DNA from: an uncultured Erythrobacter sp.
Lineage (GTDB): Bacteria; Pseudomonadota; Alphaproteobacteria; Sphingomonadales; Sphingomonadaceae
Direction of reading: 5' to 3'
DNA: 64,000 nt
Assembly (NCBI RefSeq): GCF_947499705.1
Contig: NZ_CANMPJ010000001.1
Coordinates: 2,515,501-2,579,500, forward strand
The notes under the pieces were generated by a model. The model was given only the letters and a program-made list of their open reading frames with translations, had not been told where the DNA came from and did no database searches. The position numbers and the translations under genes are program-made. This document shows, piece by piece, positions 1-9,161 of the stretch. Each line of letters starts with the position of its first letter. The first letter of the stretch is position 1.

Positions 1-1733
1 GCCCCTCGCCCGCCGCCGAGAGTTATCTGGTCGGCGAAAAGATCATCGCGGCGGCCAAAGAGACCGGCGCAGAAGCGATCCATCCCGGCTACGGATTCCT
101 GTCGGAGAACGCGGGCTTCGCGCAGGCGGTAATCGACGCCGGGTTGATCTGGGTCGGCCCCAAGCCCGAAAGCATCCGCGCGATGGGTCTGAAAGACGCC
201 GCCAAGGGGCGCATGATCGCTGCCGGTGTGCCGGTTACGCCCGGTTATCTGGGTGAAGACCAATCGGTCGAGCGCCTCACCAAGGAAGCCGACGCCATCG
301 GCTACCCCGTCCTCATCAAGGCAGTCGCGGGCGGCGGCGGCAAGGGCATGCGCAAGGTCGAGCAGGCCGAGAATTTCGCGGCTGATCTGGAAAGTTGCCG
401 ACGCGAAGCCAAGGCGAGCTTCGGCAATGACGAAGTGCTGCTGGAGAAGTGGATCACCTCACCCCGCCATATCGAGGTGCAGGTGTTCGGCGATGCCCAC
501 GGCAATGTCGTCCACCTGTTCGAGCGCGACTGCTCGCTGCAACGCCGCCACCAGAAGGTGATCGAGGAAGCCCCCGCCCCCGGCATGGACGAGGCCACTC
601 GCGAAGAAATCTGCGCCGCCGCCGTGCGCGCCGCCAAAGCAGTCGATTACGAGGGCGCGGGCACCATCGAATTCATCGCCGACGCCAGCGAAGGCCTGCG
701 CGCCGACCGCATCTTCTTTATGGAGATGAACACGCGGCTTCAGGTCGAACACCCGGTGACCGAGGAGATCACAGGGGTGGACTTGGTCGAGTGGCAGCTG
801 CGCGTCGCAAGCGGCGAGCCAATTCCGGTCAAGCAGGAAGAGTTGAGCATGAACGGCTGGGCCATCGAAGCACGGCTCTATGCGGAAGACCCGGCGAAGG
901 GGTTTTTGCCGAGTACGGGGCGGCTCGATCACCTCGAACTTGTAGGCGACCGTGTGGAAACAGGAGTGGAAGAGCGAGACGATATCTCACCTTTTTACGA
1001 TCCGATGATCGCAAAGCTCATTAGCTGGGGCGAAGATCGAGAGGAGGCCATCAAAGGCCTGTTAGACTCCTGTCTGGGCACCGAAGTTGAACCCGTGCGC
1101 ACGAACGCCTGGTTTCTCGCTCGTCTGCTCGCCGAAGCATCCTTCCGGGAAGGCGACCTGAGCACAGGCTTCATAGGCGAGAATCAAGATCGATTGATCG
1201 ATCCACCGGTCGCATCGCATGCGCTGCTGCAAGCTGCTGCGGACGAGCTGGTTTCGGAGCAACACTCAGATGACGAAAGCTACATGCTCAAATCTCTGCG
1301 GGGATTGCGTCTCAATCGCCGACCAGAGCACTCGGTCCGACTTCGGGTGGACGGTGAAACGCAGACAGTCGAGCTTAGCGACCAAGAGGTTTGGGAGGGA
1401 TACGTTCGAACTCTCGTCAGGGAGGGAGATGTCCGCACACTGTTTGAAAACGGCGCAGCGTTCAAGGTTTCGAGCGACAGGAACGAAGCAGGCGGAGCCA
1501 CCTCCGCCGCCGATGGCGCTATCCTTGCTCCCATGCCGGGCAAGGTTATCGCCGTCGATGTGGCCGAGGGCGATGCTGTCACCGCGGGCCAGCGGCTGAT
1601 GGTACTTGAGGCGATGAAGATGGAGCACGCGCTCACCGCGCCGTTTGACGGGACCGTGACCGAGCTTTCCGCCAGCACCGGCGGGCAAGTGCAGGTCGAA
1701 GCGGTGCTTTGCGTGGTGGAGCCCAGTGAGTAA
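1..1733 (+). CDS. Biotin-dependent acyl-CoA carboxylase alpha subunit (biotin carboxylase plus biotin carrier), 5' end outside window
   Basis: Carboxylates a covalently bound biotin with ATP and bicarbonate; the partner beta subunit then transfers CO2 to an acyl-CoA, probably propionyl- or methylcrotonyl-CoA. The frame is open from base 3 and already in the biotin-carboxylase N domain (HPGYGFLSEN near base 87), so the true start lies upstream and the TTG at 144 is internal. Visible in order: ATP-grasp glycine loop GGGGKGM (about 330-350), catalytic signature EMNTRLQVEHPVTE (about 724-765), and a C-terminal biotinyl domain with EAMKMEH, whose biotinylated lysine codon is 1617-1619, about 38 codons before the stop. 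The beta-subunit gene follows after a palindromic spacer, as expected for one operon. Substrate cannot be decided from sequence alone; nearby valine catabolism favours propionyl-CoA (inference). Confidence 0.95.
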   Translation, partial: PSPAAESYLVGEKIIAAAKETGAEAIHPGYGFLSENAGFAQAVIDAGLIWVGPKPESIRAMGLKDAAKGRMIAAGVPVTPGYLGEDQSVERLTKEADAIGYPVLIKAVAGGGGKGMRKVEQAENFAADLESCRREAKASFGNDEVLLEKWITSPRHIEVQVFGDAHGNVVHLFERDCSLQRRHQKVIEEAPAPGMDEATREEICAAAVRAAKAVDYEGAGTIEFIADASEGLRADRIFFMEMNTRLQVEHPVTEEITGVDLVEWQLRVASGEPIPVKQEELSMNGWAIEARLYAEDPAKGFLPSTGRLDHLELVGDRVETGVEERDDISPFYDPMIAKLISWGEDREEAIKGLLDSCLGTEVEPVRTNAWFLARLLAEASFREGDLSTGFIGENQDRLIDPPVASHALLQAAADELVSEQHSDDESYMLKSLRGLRLNRRPEHSVRLRVDGETQTVELSDQEVWEGYVRTLVREGDVRTLFENGAAFKVSSDRNEAGGATSAADGAILAPMPGKVIAVDVAEGDAVTAGQRLMVLEAMKMEHALTAPFDGTVTELSASTGGQVQVEAVLCVVEPSE

Positions 1734-1740
1734 CGCGCCC

Positions 1741-1813
1741 ACCCCCAACCCCTCCCGCAAGCGGGAGGGGGGCGAGACTTGCCAGCTTGCTGGCTTAGTC
1801 GCAGCGGGGTGGG
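1741..1813. repeat. Palindromic intergenic element between carboxylase subunit genes
   Basis: The spacer contains CCCCTCCCGC-AAGC-GGGAGGGG, a strong GC-rich hairpin, followed by a second short dyad (GCCAGCTTGCTGGC). Elements built on CCCTCCCGCAAGCGGGAGGG are scattered in intergenic regions of sphingomonads and their relatives (general knowledge), so this is most likely a REP-like repeat. It lies inside an apparent operon and could also act as an attenuator or mRNA stabiliser; that is not shown here. Only one copy was seen in the window. Confidence 0.7.
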
Positions 1814-1814
1814 C

Positions 1815-3377
1815 ATGGAACACGCCATGACCTGGGCGAAAGAACTCGAAGAACTCCGCGCACGCGAAGCGCTCGCCGAACAGATGGGCGGCGAGGACAA
1901 GGTCGCTCGCCAGCATTCGCGCGGCAAGATGGATGCCCGCGCGCGGCTCGCAGCGTTTTGCGATGAAGGCTCCTTCCGCGAGATCGGCAAGATCGCGGGC
2001 AAAGGCCACTATGACGAAAACGGCGACCTTGTAGGCGTTACTCCTGCCCCATTCCTGTTCGGCAAGGCAACGGTCAACGGACGCCCGGTGGTCGCGACCG
2101 CAGACGACTTCACCATTCGCGGCGGCGCAGCCGATGCCGGGATCGCGCGCAAGATGGTGCAGGCCGAAACCATGGCGCACGAGCTCAAACTGCCGATCAT
2201 CCGCATGATTGACGGCACCGGCGGCGGCGGCTCGGTCAAAACGCTCGAACAGATTGGCGCGACCTATATCCCCGCCGTGCCCGGCTGGGGCGATGTGGTC
2301 CAGAACCTCGATACCGTGCCGGTAGTGGCGCTGGCGCTTGGACCGACTGCCGGTCTTGGCGCGGCGCGCACGGTCGCGAGCCATTATTCGATCATGGTGC
2401 GCGGGCTGTCTCAGCTGTTCGCCGCTGGCCCTGCCGTGGTCGATGCGATGGGCTCCAAGTACGAGCAGGCCAAGGACCATGGACAGGCCAAGGAAGAGCT
2501 TGGCGGAGTCGACATTCACACCCGCAACGGGGTGGTCGATGATGAGGTCGCGAGCGAAGCCGAGGCCTTCGCCCGCGCCCGGCATTTCCTCTCCTTCATG
2601 CCCGAACATGTCGGTCAGCTTGCGCGCCGCGCTGCCTCGACCGATCCGGTCGATCGCCGCGAAGAGGCATTGCTCAGCCTCGTCCCCCACGATCCCAAGC
2701 AGGTTTATTCCATGCGCCGCGCGATGGAGATGATCCTCGACCATGGGACTGTATTTGAAATCGGCAGGAACTGGGGCCGCGCGGCAATCACCGCCCTCGC
2801 CCGGCTTGATGGATATCCGGTCGCGGTGATCGCCAGCGACCCGAGCTATCTCGGCGGATCGTGGGAGGCCAAGACCAGCGAGAAGGTCGAACGGTTCGTG
2901 AAGCTCGCCGACCAGTTCCGCTTGCCCGTCGTCCATCTGGTCGACAATCCCGGCTTCATGATCGGGCGCGAAGCGGAAATGGCGGGGACGATCCGCTACG
3001 GCGTGCAGGCCATGAACGCGATCTATGAGGCGACCGTCCCACTCGCGAGCATCGTGCTGCGCCGCGCCTATGGGATCGCAGGCAGCGCAATGAGCAATGC
3101 CGAGCGGTATCAGTACCGGTTCTGCTGGCCTTCAGGAGACTGGGGCAGCCTGCCGATCGCGGGCGGGCTGGAGGTCGCCTACAAATCCGAACTCGAAGCC
3201 AGCGAAGATCCAGCGGCAGAGCTGGAGGCGATCAAGGAGAGACTGGCCAAGGTGACATCGCCGTTCCGATCCGCCGAGCGCTTCAACGTCGAAGACATCA
3301 TCGACCCACGCGACACGCGGCCTTTGCTGTGCGAATTTGCGGAACTGGCGTGGCGAAAGCTGGAGAGCGAGGCTTAG
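1815..3377 (+). CDS. Acyl-CoA carboxylase beta subunit (carboxyltransferase)
   Basis: Transfers the carboxyl group from carboxybiotin to the acyl-CoA; works as a heteromultimer with the alpha subunit upstream. The protein has the two crotonase-fold halves of the family: an N-terminal half with VATADDFTIRGG and DGTGGGGSVKT, and a C-terminal half with ASDPSYLGGSWE and HLVDNPGFMIG, the usual acyl-CoA and biotin oxyanion-hole regions. About 520 residues, normal for the family. The frame stays open to a TTG at 1779, but that lies inside the palindromic spacer. ATG 1815 (MEHAMTW) behind a G-rich stretch, or ATG 1827, is more credible. The stop overlaps the convergent MFS gene by 4 bases. Propionyl-CoA versus methylcrotonyl-CoA specificity is unresolved. 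Confidence 0.93.
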   Translation: MEHAMTWAKELEELRAREALAEQMGGEDKVARQHSRGKMDARARLAAFCDEGSFREIGKIAGKGHYDENGDLVGVTPAPFLFGKATVNGRPVVATADDFTIRGGAADAGIARKMVQAETMAHELKLPIIRMIDGTGGGGSVKTLEQIGATYIPAVPGWGDVVQNLDTVPVVALALGPTAGLGAARTVASHYSIMVRGLSQLFAAGPAVVDAMGSKYEQAKDHGQAKEELGGVDIHTRNGVVDDEVASEAEAFARARHFLSFMPEHVGQLARRAASTDPVDRREEALLSLVPHDPKQVYSMRRAMEMILDHGTVFEIGRNWGRAAITALARLDGYPVAVIASDPSYLGGSWEAKTSEKVERFVKLADQFRLPVVHLVDNPGFMIGREAEMAGTIRYGVQAMNAIYEATVPLASIVLRRAYGIAGSAMSNAERYQYRFCWPSGDWGSLPIAGGLEVAYKSELEASEDPAAELEAIKERLAKVTSPFRSAERFNVEDIIDPRDTRPLLCEFAELAWRKLESEA

Positions 3378-4606
3378 TCTGTTGGCGCATTGGGGCGTGT
3401 AAACAGCACGCCCTTTTCGCTGAACAGGATAAAGCCAAGGCCTACGAGCCCGCAAACCAGCATCGCCAATGCCAGCGGACCGGACGTCCCATCATATTGG
3501 TAGCCGATGAAGGCACCCAAGATGGCGCCCGTTCCCATCCGCAAAGCCGTGTGCGCGCTGCTCGCTGCGCCTGCGATATGGCCGAAGGGCTGCATCGCGA
3601 TCGATGAAAAGTTTGACCCGATGAAGCCCAACATCGCCATGTTCAGGCTGAGCAAGATCACGAATTCCGTCAGCCCTTGCGGTTGATTGCTGGCGGACCA
3701 CCACATCACGCAGCTGATCACGATGAAGCACAGCAAGGCCGTGTGTCCTACACGCCGCGCGCCGAACCGTTCGACAATCCGCGAATTGGTGAAATTGGCG
3801 ACAACCATACCGACCACTGCCCCGCCAAAGATGATTGCGAAATAATCGCCCATGCCAAACGCTTCGCCGATCAACTGCTGCGAGGAATTCAGGAACCCGA
3901 ACAGGCTGCCGAACACCAACGCGCTACCGATAACATAGCCGATCGAGCAGCGCACCGAGACTGCCTCGCGCATGTTGCGCAATATGGTTGGCGGATCGAT
4001 TTCCTGCACATTCTCCGGCGCGAGACTTTCCGGAAGCCTGATCCATACCCAGCCGCCGACGATCACGCCCATTAGAGCCATCGCGCCAAAGATTGCGCGC
4101 CAGCCTGCGACCATCATGATCCCCTGCCCGACCGCAGGAGCGAGGATCGGAACCAGCAGGAATATCATCATGATCAGGCTCATTAGTCGCGCCATGCGAT
4201 CCCCACCGACATGATCGCGCACAATCGCGGCGGGAACCACGCTCAAGCCAGCACAGCAAATCCCCTGAACGACTCTCAAAGCGACGAGGCCCCAGAAATT
4301 GCTGATCAAGGCGCAGGCAAGCGATAGGACAATGTAGGCAATCAGGCCAACAGCAAGCACAGGTCTGCGCCCGAACCGATCGGCAAATGCACCCGGGAAG
4401 AAGGCACCGATCCCCGCACCGAGAAAATAGGAACTGATCACCAGTTGGCGGTCGTTCCCACCCGCGCCCATTTCCTCCGCCATCTGGCCGAGCGCAGGCA
4501 ACATGGCATCGATGCCGAAAGCCTGCAGGCTCATCAGCAGCGCCATCAACACAATCATTTCCCGCTCGCCCAGCTGGCGGGTAGTCGAGGCGGTGCTTGC
4601 AGTCAC
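3374..4606 (-). CDS. MFS drug-resistance transporter, Bcr/CflA type
   Basis: A 12-helix major facilitator of about 410 residues, probably a proton-driven exporter in the inner membrane. The family signature after helix 2 is clear (GAFADRFGRRPVL), and the protein begins the first helix at LMALLMSLQAFGIDAMLPAL, typical of Bcr/CflA pumps; the DAMLPAL motif is characteristic. The open frame extends to 4786, but the first 60 residues are charged and non-family. GTG 4606 has AAGGA eight bases upstream and gives a short hydrophilic N terminus before helix 1. The gene is divergent from dinB, and its stop overlaps the carboxylase stop by 4 bases. Substrate unknown. Confidence 0.9.
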   Translation of the reverse strand: MTASTASTTRQLGEREMIVLMALLMSLQAFGIDAMLPALGQMAEEMGAGGNDRQLVISSYFLGAGIGAFFPGAFADRFGRRPVLAVGLIAYIVLSLACALISNFWGLVALRVVQGICCAGLSVVPAAIVRDHVGGDRMARLMSLIMMIFLLVPILAPAVGQGIMMVAGWRAIFGAMALMGVIVGGWVWIRLPESLAPENVQEIDPPTILRNMREAVSVRCSIGYVIGSALVFGSLFGFLNSSQQLIGEAFGMGDYFAIIFGGAVVGMVVANFTNSRIVERFGARRVGHTALLCFIVISCVMWWSASNQPQGLTEFVILLSLNMAMLGFIGSNFSSIAMQPFGHIAGAASSAHTALRMGTGAILGAFIGYQYDGTSGPLALAMLVCGLVGLGFILFSEKGVLFTRPNAPTD

Positions 4607-4720
4607 TAAAGGTCCTTGGGCGCAACCGATCGATAAGGAAAGCGCGATTTTGGTGAGCCCTTGAAGCGATCGTTCTCGTGATAGGTTCCGAACACGCACA
4701 AACCTGACTATCATTGCCGC

Positions 4721-5845
4721 ATGTCGGATGCGCAGCTGAGGGATAGTGAAGACGGCGAGGCAGTGGGCCTGCGCAAGATCATACATGTCGATATGGATGC
4801 GTTCTTCGCCAGCGTCGAACAGCGCGACAATCCGGAGCTGCGCGGCAAGCCGGTGGCTGTCGGTGGGTCGGGCGGGCGCGGTGTGGTCGCGGCGGCGAGT
4901 TATGAAGCGCGCAAATTCGGGGTGAAAAGCGCGATGCCATCAGTCACGGCCAAACGATTGTGTCCCGATCTGATCTTCGTGAAGCATCGCTTCGACGCCT
5001 ACAAGGAAGCCAGTCGGCAAATCCGGGCGGTGTTCGAGCATCACACGCCGCATGTCGAACCACTCAGTCTCGATGAGGCCTATCTCGATGTGACCGAAGA
5101 CCGGCTTGGTATCGGCAGCGCCACGCGCATCGCTGAATTGATCCGGCAGGAAATCCGTGCCAAGACACAGCTGACCGCAAGCGCGGGGGTCAGCTACAAC
5201 AAATTTCTCGCGAAGCTCGCCAGCGATCAGAACAAACCCGATGGCATGTGCATCATTCGCCCTGGGCAGGGTGCGGATTTCGTAGCAGGGCTGCCAATCC
5301 GCCGGTTCCACGGGGTCGGTCCCAAGGCCGAGGAGAAGATGAAACGACTGGGGATCGAGACCGGGGCAGACCTTGCGGCGAAGGATATCGAATTCCTGCG
5401 CGCCAATTTCGGATCATTCTCCGATTACCTTTACCGCGCCGCGCGAGGGATCGACCTGCGTCCCGTCCGGGCGCATCGCATCCGCAAATCCGTGGGTGGG
5501 GAACGGACTTTCAGCGACGACATCTCGAGCGGTGCGCAACTGCGCGAGACGCTGGAGAATACGATAGACTATGTTTGGGACAGCATCGAGCGCACCAAGG
5601 CGCGTGGGCGCACCGTTACGCTCAAGATGAAGTTCACCGATTTTCAGAACATGACCCGTTCAAAATCGGTCTCGCACTGGATCGAAACGAAGGAGGAGTT
5701 TGGGCGGTTGAGCCGCGAACTCCTTGAGGAAGCACTCCCCTTGCCAATGCCGATCCGGCTGATGGGACTGACGCTCTCAAACCTGGACCATGGGGACGCC
5801 GAGGACGCGCCGCAAAAGGATGATGCTCAGCTTTCGCTACTGTGA
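4721..5845 (+). CDS. dinB: DNA polymerase IV (Y-family translesion polymerase)
   Basis: Error-prone polymerase that copies past DNA lesions. The N-terminal palm carries IIHVDMDAFFASVEQRDNP with the first catalytic aspartates, then SLDEAYLDVT with the Asp-Glu pair of the second metal-binding motif. Helix-hairpin-helix and little-finger regions follow (GVGPKAEEKMKRLGI). The last residues, AQLSLL, match the beta-clamp binding peptide expected at the C terminus of DinB. 374 residues, usual length. Start ATG 4721 is about 115 bases from the divergent MFS start. The stop overlaps the convergent Nudix gene by 9 bases. No canonical alphaproteobacterial LexA box (GTTC-N7-GTTC) was found in the spacer. 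Confidence 0.96.
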   Translation: MSDAQLRDSEDGEAVGLRKIIHVDMDAFFASVEQRDNPELRGKPVAVGGSGGRGVVAAASYEARKFGVKSAMPSVTAKRLCPDLIFVKHRFDAYKEASRQIRAVFEHHTPHVEPLSLDEAYLDVTEDRLGIGSATRIAELIRQEIRAKTQLTASAGVSYNKFLAKLASDQNKPDGMCIIRPGQGADFVAGLPIRRFHGVGPKAEEKMKRLGIETGADLAAKDIEFLRANFGSFSDYLYRAARGIDLRPVRAHRIRKSVGGERTFSDDISSGAQLRETLENTIDYVWDSIERTKARGRTVTLKMKFTDFQNMTRSKSVSHWIETKEEFGRLSRELLEEALPLPMPIRLMGLTLSNLDHGDAEDAPQKDDAQLSLL

Positions 5846-6337
5846 GCTACCGTCACCTGCACCGCGTTTGCGCCATATCTCGATCCGCGCGCGGGTAATC
5901 CGGCCCAGTGGCTCTGGGAGCGAGTGCGAAGGGAAGAACCGCGCTTCGATCACTTCCCGTCTGTCAGGTTTGGGTCGTGCGTCAGTGATCGCTGCGAACA
6001 GATAGGCGGTGTGCTTCGAACCAGAGACCACCTCGTTGGAAACGCTCAACTCCCGCATCTTGCCTAACGTAATGCCGAGCTCTTCCTTCACTTCACGCCT
6101 GGCAGCATCTTCGGGATCTTCGCCGCGATTGATGCCGCCGCCGGGCAGCGCCCAGACCTTCGGCCCGTAAGAATGGCGGAGCAGCAACACACCTCCTGAG
6201 AGGTTGCTTATGACGACAGCACACCCAGCAAGGTCAACCTTGCGCCAGCGCCTCGAGCGATGACGGATACCAAATGCGAGCGGTAGCAGCGCCCGGTGAA
6301 TGGGCGCCGGGAGTAGCCTTTCGATCAGGTGAAGCAT
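5837..6337 (-). CDS. Nudix hydrolase
   Basis: Hydrolyses a nucleoside diphosphate linked to another moiety. The Nudix box is complete at about residues 66-88: G-GGINRGEDPEDAARREV followed by KEELGI, giving the GX5EX7REUXEEXGU pattern with all metal-binding glutamates. 166 residues in one compact domain, with an arginine-rich N-terminal extension. Start ATG 6337 lies inside the last codons of the upstream 6-phosphogluconolactonase gene (13-base overlap), so the two are probably co-translated. A specific substrate cannot be assigned from sequence. Confidence 0.9.
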   Translation of the reverse strand: MLHLIERLLPAPIHRALLPLAFGIRHRSRRWRKVDLAGCAVVISNLSGGVLLLRHSYGPKVWALPGGGINRGEDPEDAARREVKEELGITLGKMRELSVSNEVVSGSKHTAYLFAAITDARPKPDRREVIEARFFPSHSLPEPLGRITRARIEIWRKRGAGDGSSQ

Positions 6338-6957
6338 GTGATTGCGAGATTGTCTCGCTTGTCCGCCGCTCTCAGCAGGCGGGCGATTGGCAGATCGTGC
6401 TCACCAGCAAGAGCAGCATCGAACACGGCGCGTTTCTCCCCTCCGCGCATAACGAAAATCATCCGCTCGCATTGGAGCAATGCGGGCATGGTCAGCGTAA
6501 TCCGGTCAAAGGGGGCTTCTGGTGGCAGCGGATCGGGCGTCAGGCGGCGCACTTGCTGCGGATCATCGACTTGCGGATCGGTGTTGGGGAACAGCGACGC
6601 AATATGCCCGTCAGCGCCCATACCCAGCCACACCAACCAAAATGATGGCGGCGTTGCATCGGCTTCCAAAGCGATGACGCGCGCACCGACCGGCTCGAAC
6701 ACTTTGCGGATCTTGCCAGTGTTGGACGCGGAATGATCCTCCGGAACCACCCGATCATCGCCAGGCCAAATGTCGAGCCGGGCAAAATCCAGGTCGCGGG
6801 TCACGAGCGCTTCGAAGATCGGAAACGGGGTCGATCCACCCGGAACCGCGATGGCAACGCGCTCATCAGTACCGGCCAGAGCGGCACGGAGCTCGGTTTC
6901 CAGCCAGTCGGCAATGGCCGGATTGTCGGCGTTTTCTTGAAATTTGATCTGTCCCAT
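6325..6957 (-). CDS. pgl: 6-phosphogluconolactonase
   Basis: Hydrolyses 6-phosphogluconolactone to 6-phosphogluconate in the oxidative pentose phosphate or Entner-Doudoroff route; cytosolic. Family motifs are present: AVPGGSTPFPIFEAL near residue 40 (phosphate loop), WPGDDRVVPEDHSASN near residue 65 (usual W-x-DER-x-V; here D-D-R), and GMGADGHIASLFPNT near residue 112 with the catalytic histidine. 210 residues, slightly short compared with the usual 230-240. Start ATG 6957. It overlaps the downstream Nudix gene. The rest of the pathway (zwf, edd) is not adjacent in this window. Confidence 0.93.
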   Translation of the reverse strand: MGQIKFQENADNPAIADWLETELRAALAGTDERVAIAVPGGSTPFPIFEALVTRDLDFARLDIWPGDDRVVPEDHSASNTGKIRKVFEPVGARVIALEADATPPSFWLVWLGMGADGHIASLFPNTDPQVDDPQQVRRLTPDPLPPEAPFDRITLTMPALLQCERMIFVMRGGEKRAVFDAALAGEHDLPIARLLRAADKRDNLAITCFT

Positions 6958-6971
6958 CAGCCCCGCATAGC

Positions 6972-7010
6972 AAAAGGGCCGCTCCCGGCTAACCGGAAAC
7001 GGCCCTTTTT
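6972..7010 (-). terminator. Rho-independent terminator downstream of dps, possibly bidirectional
   Basis: Stem AAAAGGGCCG (6972-6981) pairs with CGGCCCTTTT (7000-7009) around an 18-base loop. Read on the minus strand it ends in a CCCTTTT run, about 33 bases after the dps stop. It separates dps from pgl. The flanking A and T tracts would allow function on either strand. Confidence 0.8.
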
Positions 7011-7042
7011 GTACAAGACGCTTAGCCGCGCATTCGTATTTC

Positions 7043-7504
7043 TTATCCGAGGATCGAGGTGAGGAACCACACGCGCTCTTCGGCCATGTCGGTCCAGTCG
7101 TCGATCAGACCATCGGTGGCGTTGTCGCCAGCGGCTTCGGCGGTTTCCTTCATGCTCTTGAGACGGTCGACCATCTTCTGGTTGTCTTCGCGCAATTCGG
7201 CGATCATGTCCTCAGCCGAAAGCGTGGCCTTGTCCTGATCCTTCACCTGCGTGTGCTGGGCAATCATGCCGACCGAAGTGATGGTATCACCGCCCAACTT
7301 GCGGGCGCGCTCACCAATCGCATCGATCTGGTCGCGGATTTCAATCGCCTGCTCGTCGAACAGCAGGTGCAGGTCGCGGAAACGCGGTCCCTTCACATGC
7401 CAGTGAAAGTTCTTCGTCTTAACGTAGAGCGCGAAATGATCGGCCAGCAGGCCATTGATTTCGGCAACCATTTGGGTCTTGGCGTTGTTGTTTGGGTCAA
7501 GCAT
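7043..7504 (-). CDS. dps: Dps-family DNA-protecting ferritin-like protein
   Basis: Forms a 12-subunit shell that oxidises and stores iron and shields DNA during stress. The ferroxidase-centre signature is present: KTKNFHWHVKGPRFRDLHLL then DEQAIEIRDQIDAIGERAR, with the His, Asp and Glu ligands. 153 residues, typical. The frame extends to 7537, but ATG 7504 has AGGAG eight bases upstream and gives MLDPNNNAKTQ. It is transcribed alone with its own terminator. A stress regulator site was not identified. Confidence 0.95.
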   Translation of the reverse strand: MLDPNNNAKTQMVAEINGLLADHFALYVKTKNFHWHVKGPRFRDLHLLFDEQAIEIRDQIDAIGERARKLGGDTITSVGMIAQHTQVKDQDKATLSAEDMIAELREDNQKMVDRLKSMKETAEAAGDNATDGLIDDWTDMAEERVWFLTSILG

Positions 7505-7637
7505 TCTTGATCTCCTGATTGAGTGTTCTGCGCCCAAAAGTCGGGGAACGGGGCGCGCCTGATATGTTCACTCAATCAACGGACTTGGAGGGAATAGGTT
7601 TCGAGAAATTCCAGATCGCACAGATCGAACAAAGCGA

Positions 7638-8201
7638 TCACAGGAACGTGAAACGAGCATTCAATCCGATCACTAGTGCCGCAACGATCAAACACAAGGC
7701 TATGGTCAGACGGATCGGACGAAGCGGGATCCTGGTTTCCAAATCCGACCCCATCGACCAGCCCAATGCCAATGCGGCGAACCCGCCAATTGTACCGCCA
7801 ATAATGGTCACCAGCGGATAGGTTGCTTCGGCTGCCAGAGCAAAGATGACAAACCGCGCAGCGTCGCCGATCTGGCGCGCCAGCAACACCAACCCGATCG
7901 CGCCATAGGATCGTGTCGGTTCGTCCATCGCCTTCATCTTGACCGGCCATGCGAGCTCGAAAGCGGCGATTGCGAGCGCGAAAGCCACCAGCATATTGGC
8001 GGCGCGCGGCGGCAGGATATCGGCCATGGTCGATCCCGCAAACGCCATGACGCCCGCGCTCACCAACGCGCACAGCCCACCAAGCACAAGCAGTTGGGTC
8101 GAGCGCTCAAGCGTGGAGGACAGGCGCGCAACCAGCACCTGATCGCGCCCGCCCAGCGCAATGGCGAAGATCAGCAGCATCGAGAAAAGGAACGAGTCCA
8201 T
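7638..8201 (-). CDS. GDT1/TMEM165-like (UPF0016) integral membrane protein
   Basis: A protein of about 187 residues with six predicted hydrophobic segments in two similar halves. Each half carries a degenerate relative of the E-x-G-D-[KR] signature of the UPF0016 family of presumed Mn/Ca cation exporters: ALGGRDQV near residue 13 and ARQIGDAARF near residue 107. The first acidic residue of the motif is missing in both halves, so cation transport is uncertain. Start ATG 8201 has AGGGGC nine bases upstream; the longer frame to 8261 adds a charged stretch before the first helix. Assignment is by helix pattern and motif only. Confidence 0.6.
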   Translation of the reverse strand: MDSFLFSMLLIFAIALGGRDQVLVARLSSTLERSTQLLVLGGLCALVSAGVMAFAGSTMADILPPRAANMLVAFALAIAAFELAWPVKMKAMDEPTRSYGAIGLVLLARQIGDAARFVIFALAAEATYPLVTIIGGTIGGFAALALGWSMGSDLETRIPLRPIRLTIALCLIVAALVIGLNARFTFL

Positions 8202-8336
8202 GCGCACGCCCCTAGCACGCAAGGCTTTCCGCATTGCAAAGCCAATAGCTGAGTTTTCCAACCACTTTCGCGAGGTTGCAGTCTGACAGGGTCCGGTTAG
8301 TCAGGCATCGAAGCTAGGAGTTGGGGAGAATTGCGG

Positions 8337-9131
8337 ATGAAGCTCGAAACAGGAATGGCAGCGGTGGTAACAGGCGGCGCATCAGGATTGGGCCGTGCAA
8401 GCGCCGCCGCTCTGGCCGAGCAAGGGCTCAAGGTCGCAATCTTCGATATCAATGATGCGGACGGCGAAGAACACGCCGCAGCAATTGGCGGGACCTTCCA
8501 CCATGTCGACATTACGGATGAGGCCAGCGTCGAAGCAGGCTTTGCCGCTGCTCGCGCCGCCAATGGTCAGGAACGCGTCACCATCCACTGCGCGATGGCA
8601 AGCAAGCGCGGGAAAACGATAGGCTTCGACAAGGCAACCGGCGGCTACAAGCGTCTGCCAACCGAAGACTACGCGTTCGGTGCCGAGGGTATCCTGGTCG
8701 CAAGCTACCGTGTCGCCAGCATGTCGGCGCTGGGGATGGCCAATTCCGACCCGGTGAATGACGATGGCGAACGGGGATCGATCACACTGACTGCGAGTGT
8801 TGCGGCGCAGGACGGGCAGATCGGGCAGGTGATCTATGGCAGTTGCAAATCGGGTGTGAACGGACTCGTTCTGCCGATGGCGCGCGATCTGATGGAACTT
8901 GGCATCCGGGTGAACTCGGTGATGCCGGGGATCTTCGCCACGCCGCTGATGCTGGGGATGAAGGATCGGAACCCGCAAATGTGGGACCAGCTCAACGCCA
9001 GCGTCCCGTTTCCTAAGCGGCTGGGGGAGCCGGAAGAATTTGCCTCACTGATCTGTGAGATTGCGCGGAACAGCTACATAAACGGGCATCAGTTCCGCTT
9101 GGACGGGGCGATCCGGATGCCGCCGAAGTAG
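8337..9131 (+). CDS. Short-chain dehydrogenase/reductase, type-2 3-hydroxyacyl-CoA dehydrogenase-like
   Basis: Rossmann-fold NAD(P)-dependent oxidoreductase of about 264 residues. The cofactor loop VVTGGASGLGRASA is near residues 11-25, Asp at the end of beta-2 (FDINDAD) favours NAD, catalytic Ser lies in LTASVAAQDGQ, and YGSCK gives the YxxxK dyad. The NNAG motif is replaced by HCAMASKRGK, as in the 17-beta-HSD type 10 branch, which acts on 2-methyl-3-hydroxybutyryl-CoA in isoleucine breakdown (family knowledge). Start ATG 8337 has GGGGAG upstream; the TTG two codons earlier is less likely. It stands alone, convergent with the small-peptide array. Confidence 0.85.
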   Translation: MKLETGMAAVVTGGASGLGRASAAALAEQGLKVAIFDINDADGEEHAAAIGGTFHHVDITDEASVEAGFAAARAANGQERVTIHCAMASKRGKTIGFDKATGGYKRLPTEDYAFGAEGILVASYRVASMSALGMANSDPVNDDGERGSITLTASVAAQDGQIGQVIYGSCKSGVNGLVLPMARDLMELGIRVNSVMPGIFATPLMLGMKDRNPQMWDQLNASVPFPKRLGEPEEFASLICEIARNSYINGHQFRLDGAIRMPPK

Positions 9132-9161
9132 TCTCAAACGGGCTTGGGTCTTTGAGAAGTC

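Noticed and set aside
1266..2936. 556-codon open frame on the minus strand
   Set aside because: Antisense shadow of the carboxylase genes, a usual effect of high GC; composition is His/Arg/Ala-rich with no motif.
4672..4688. Possible LexA box upstream of dinB
   Set aside because: The two GTTC half-sites are nine bases apart instead of seven, so it does not fit the alphaproteobacterial consensus.
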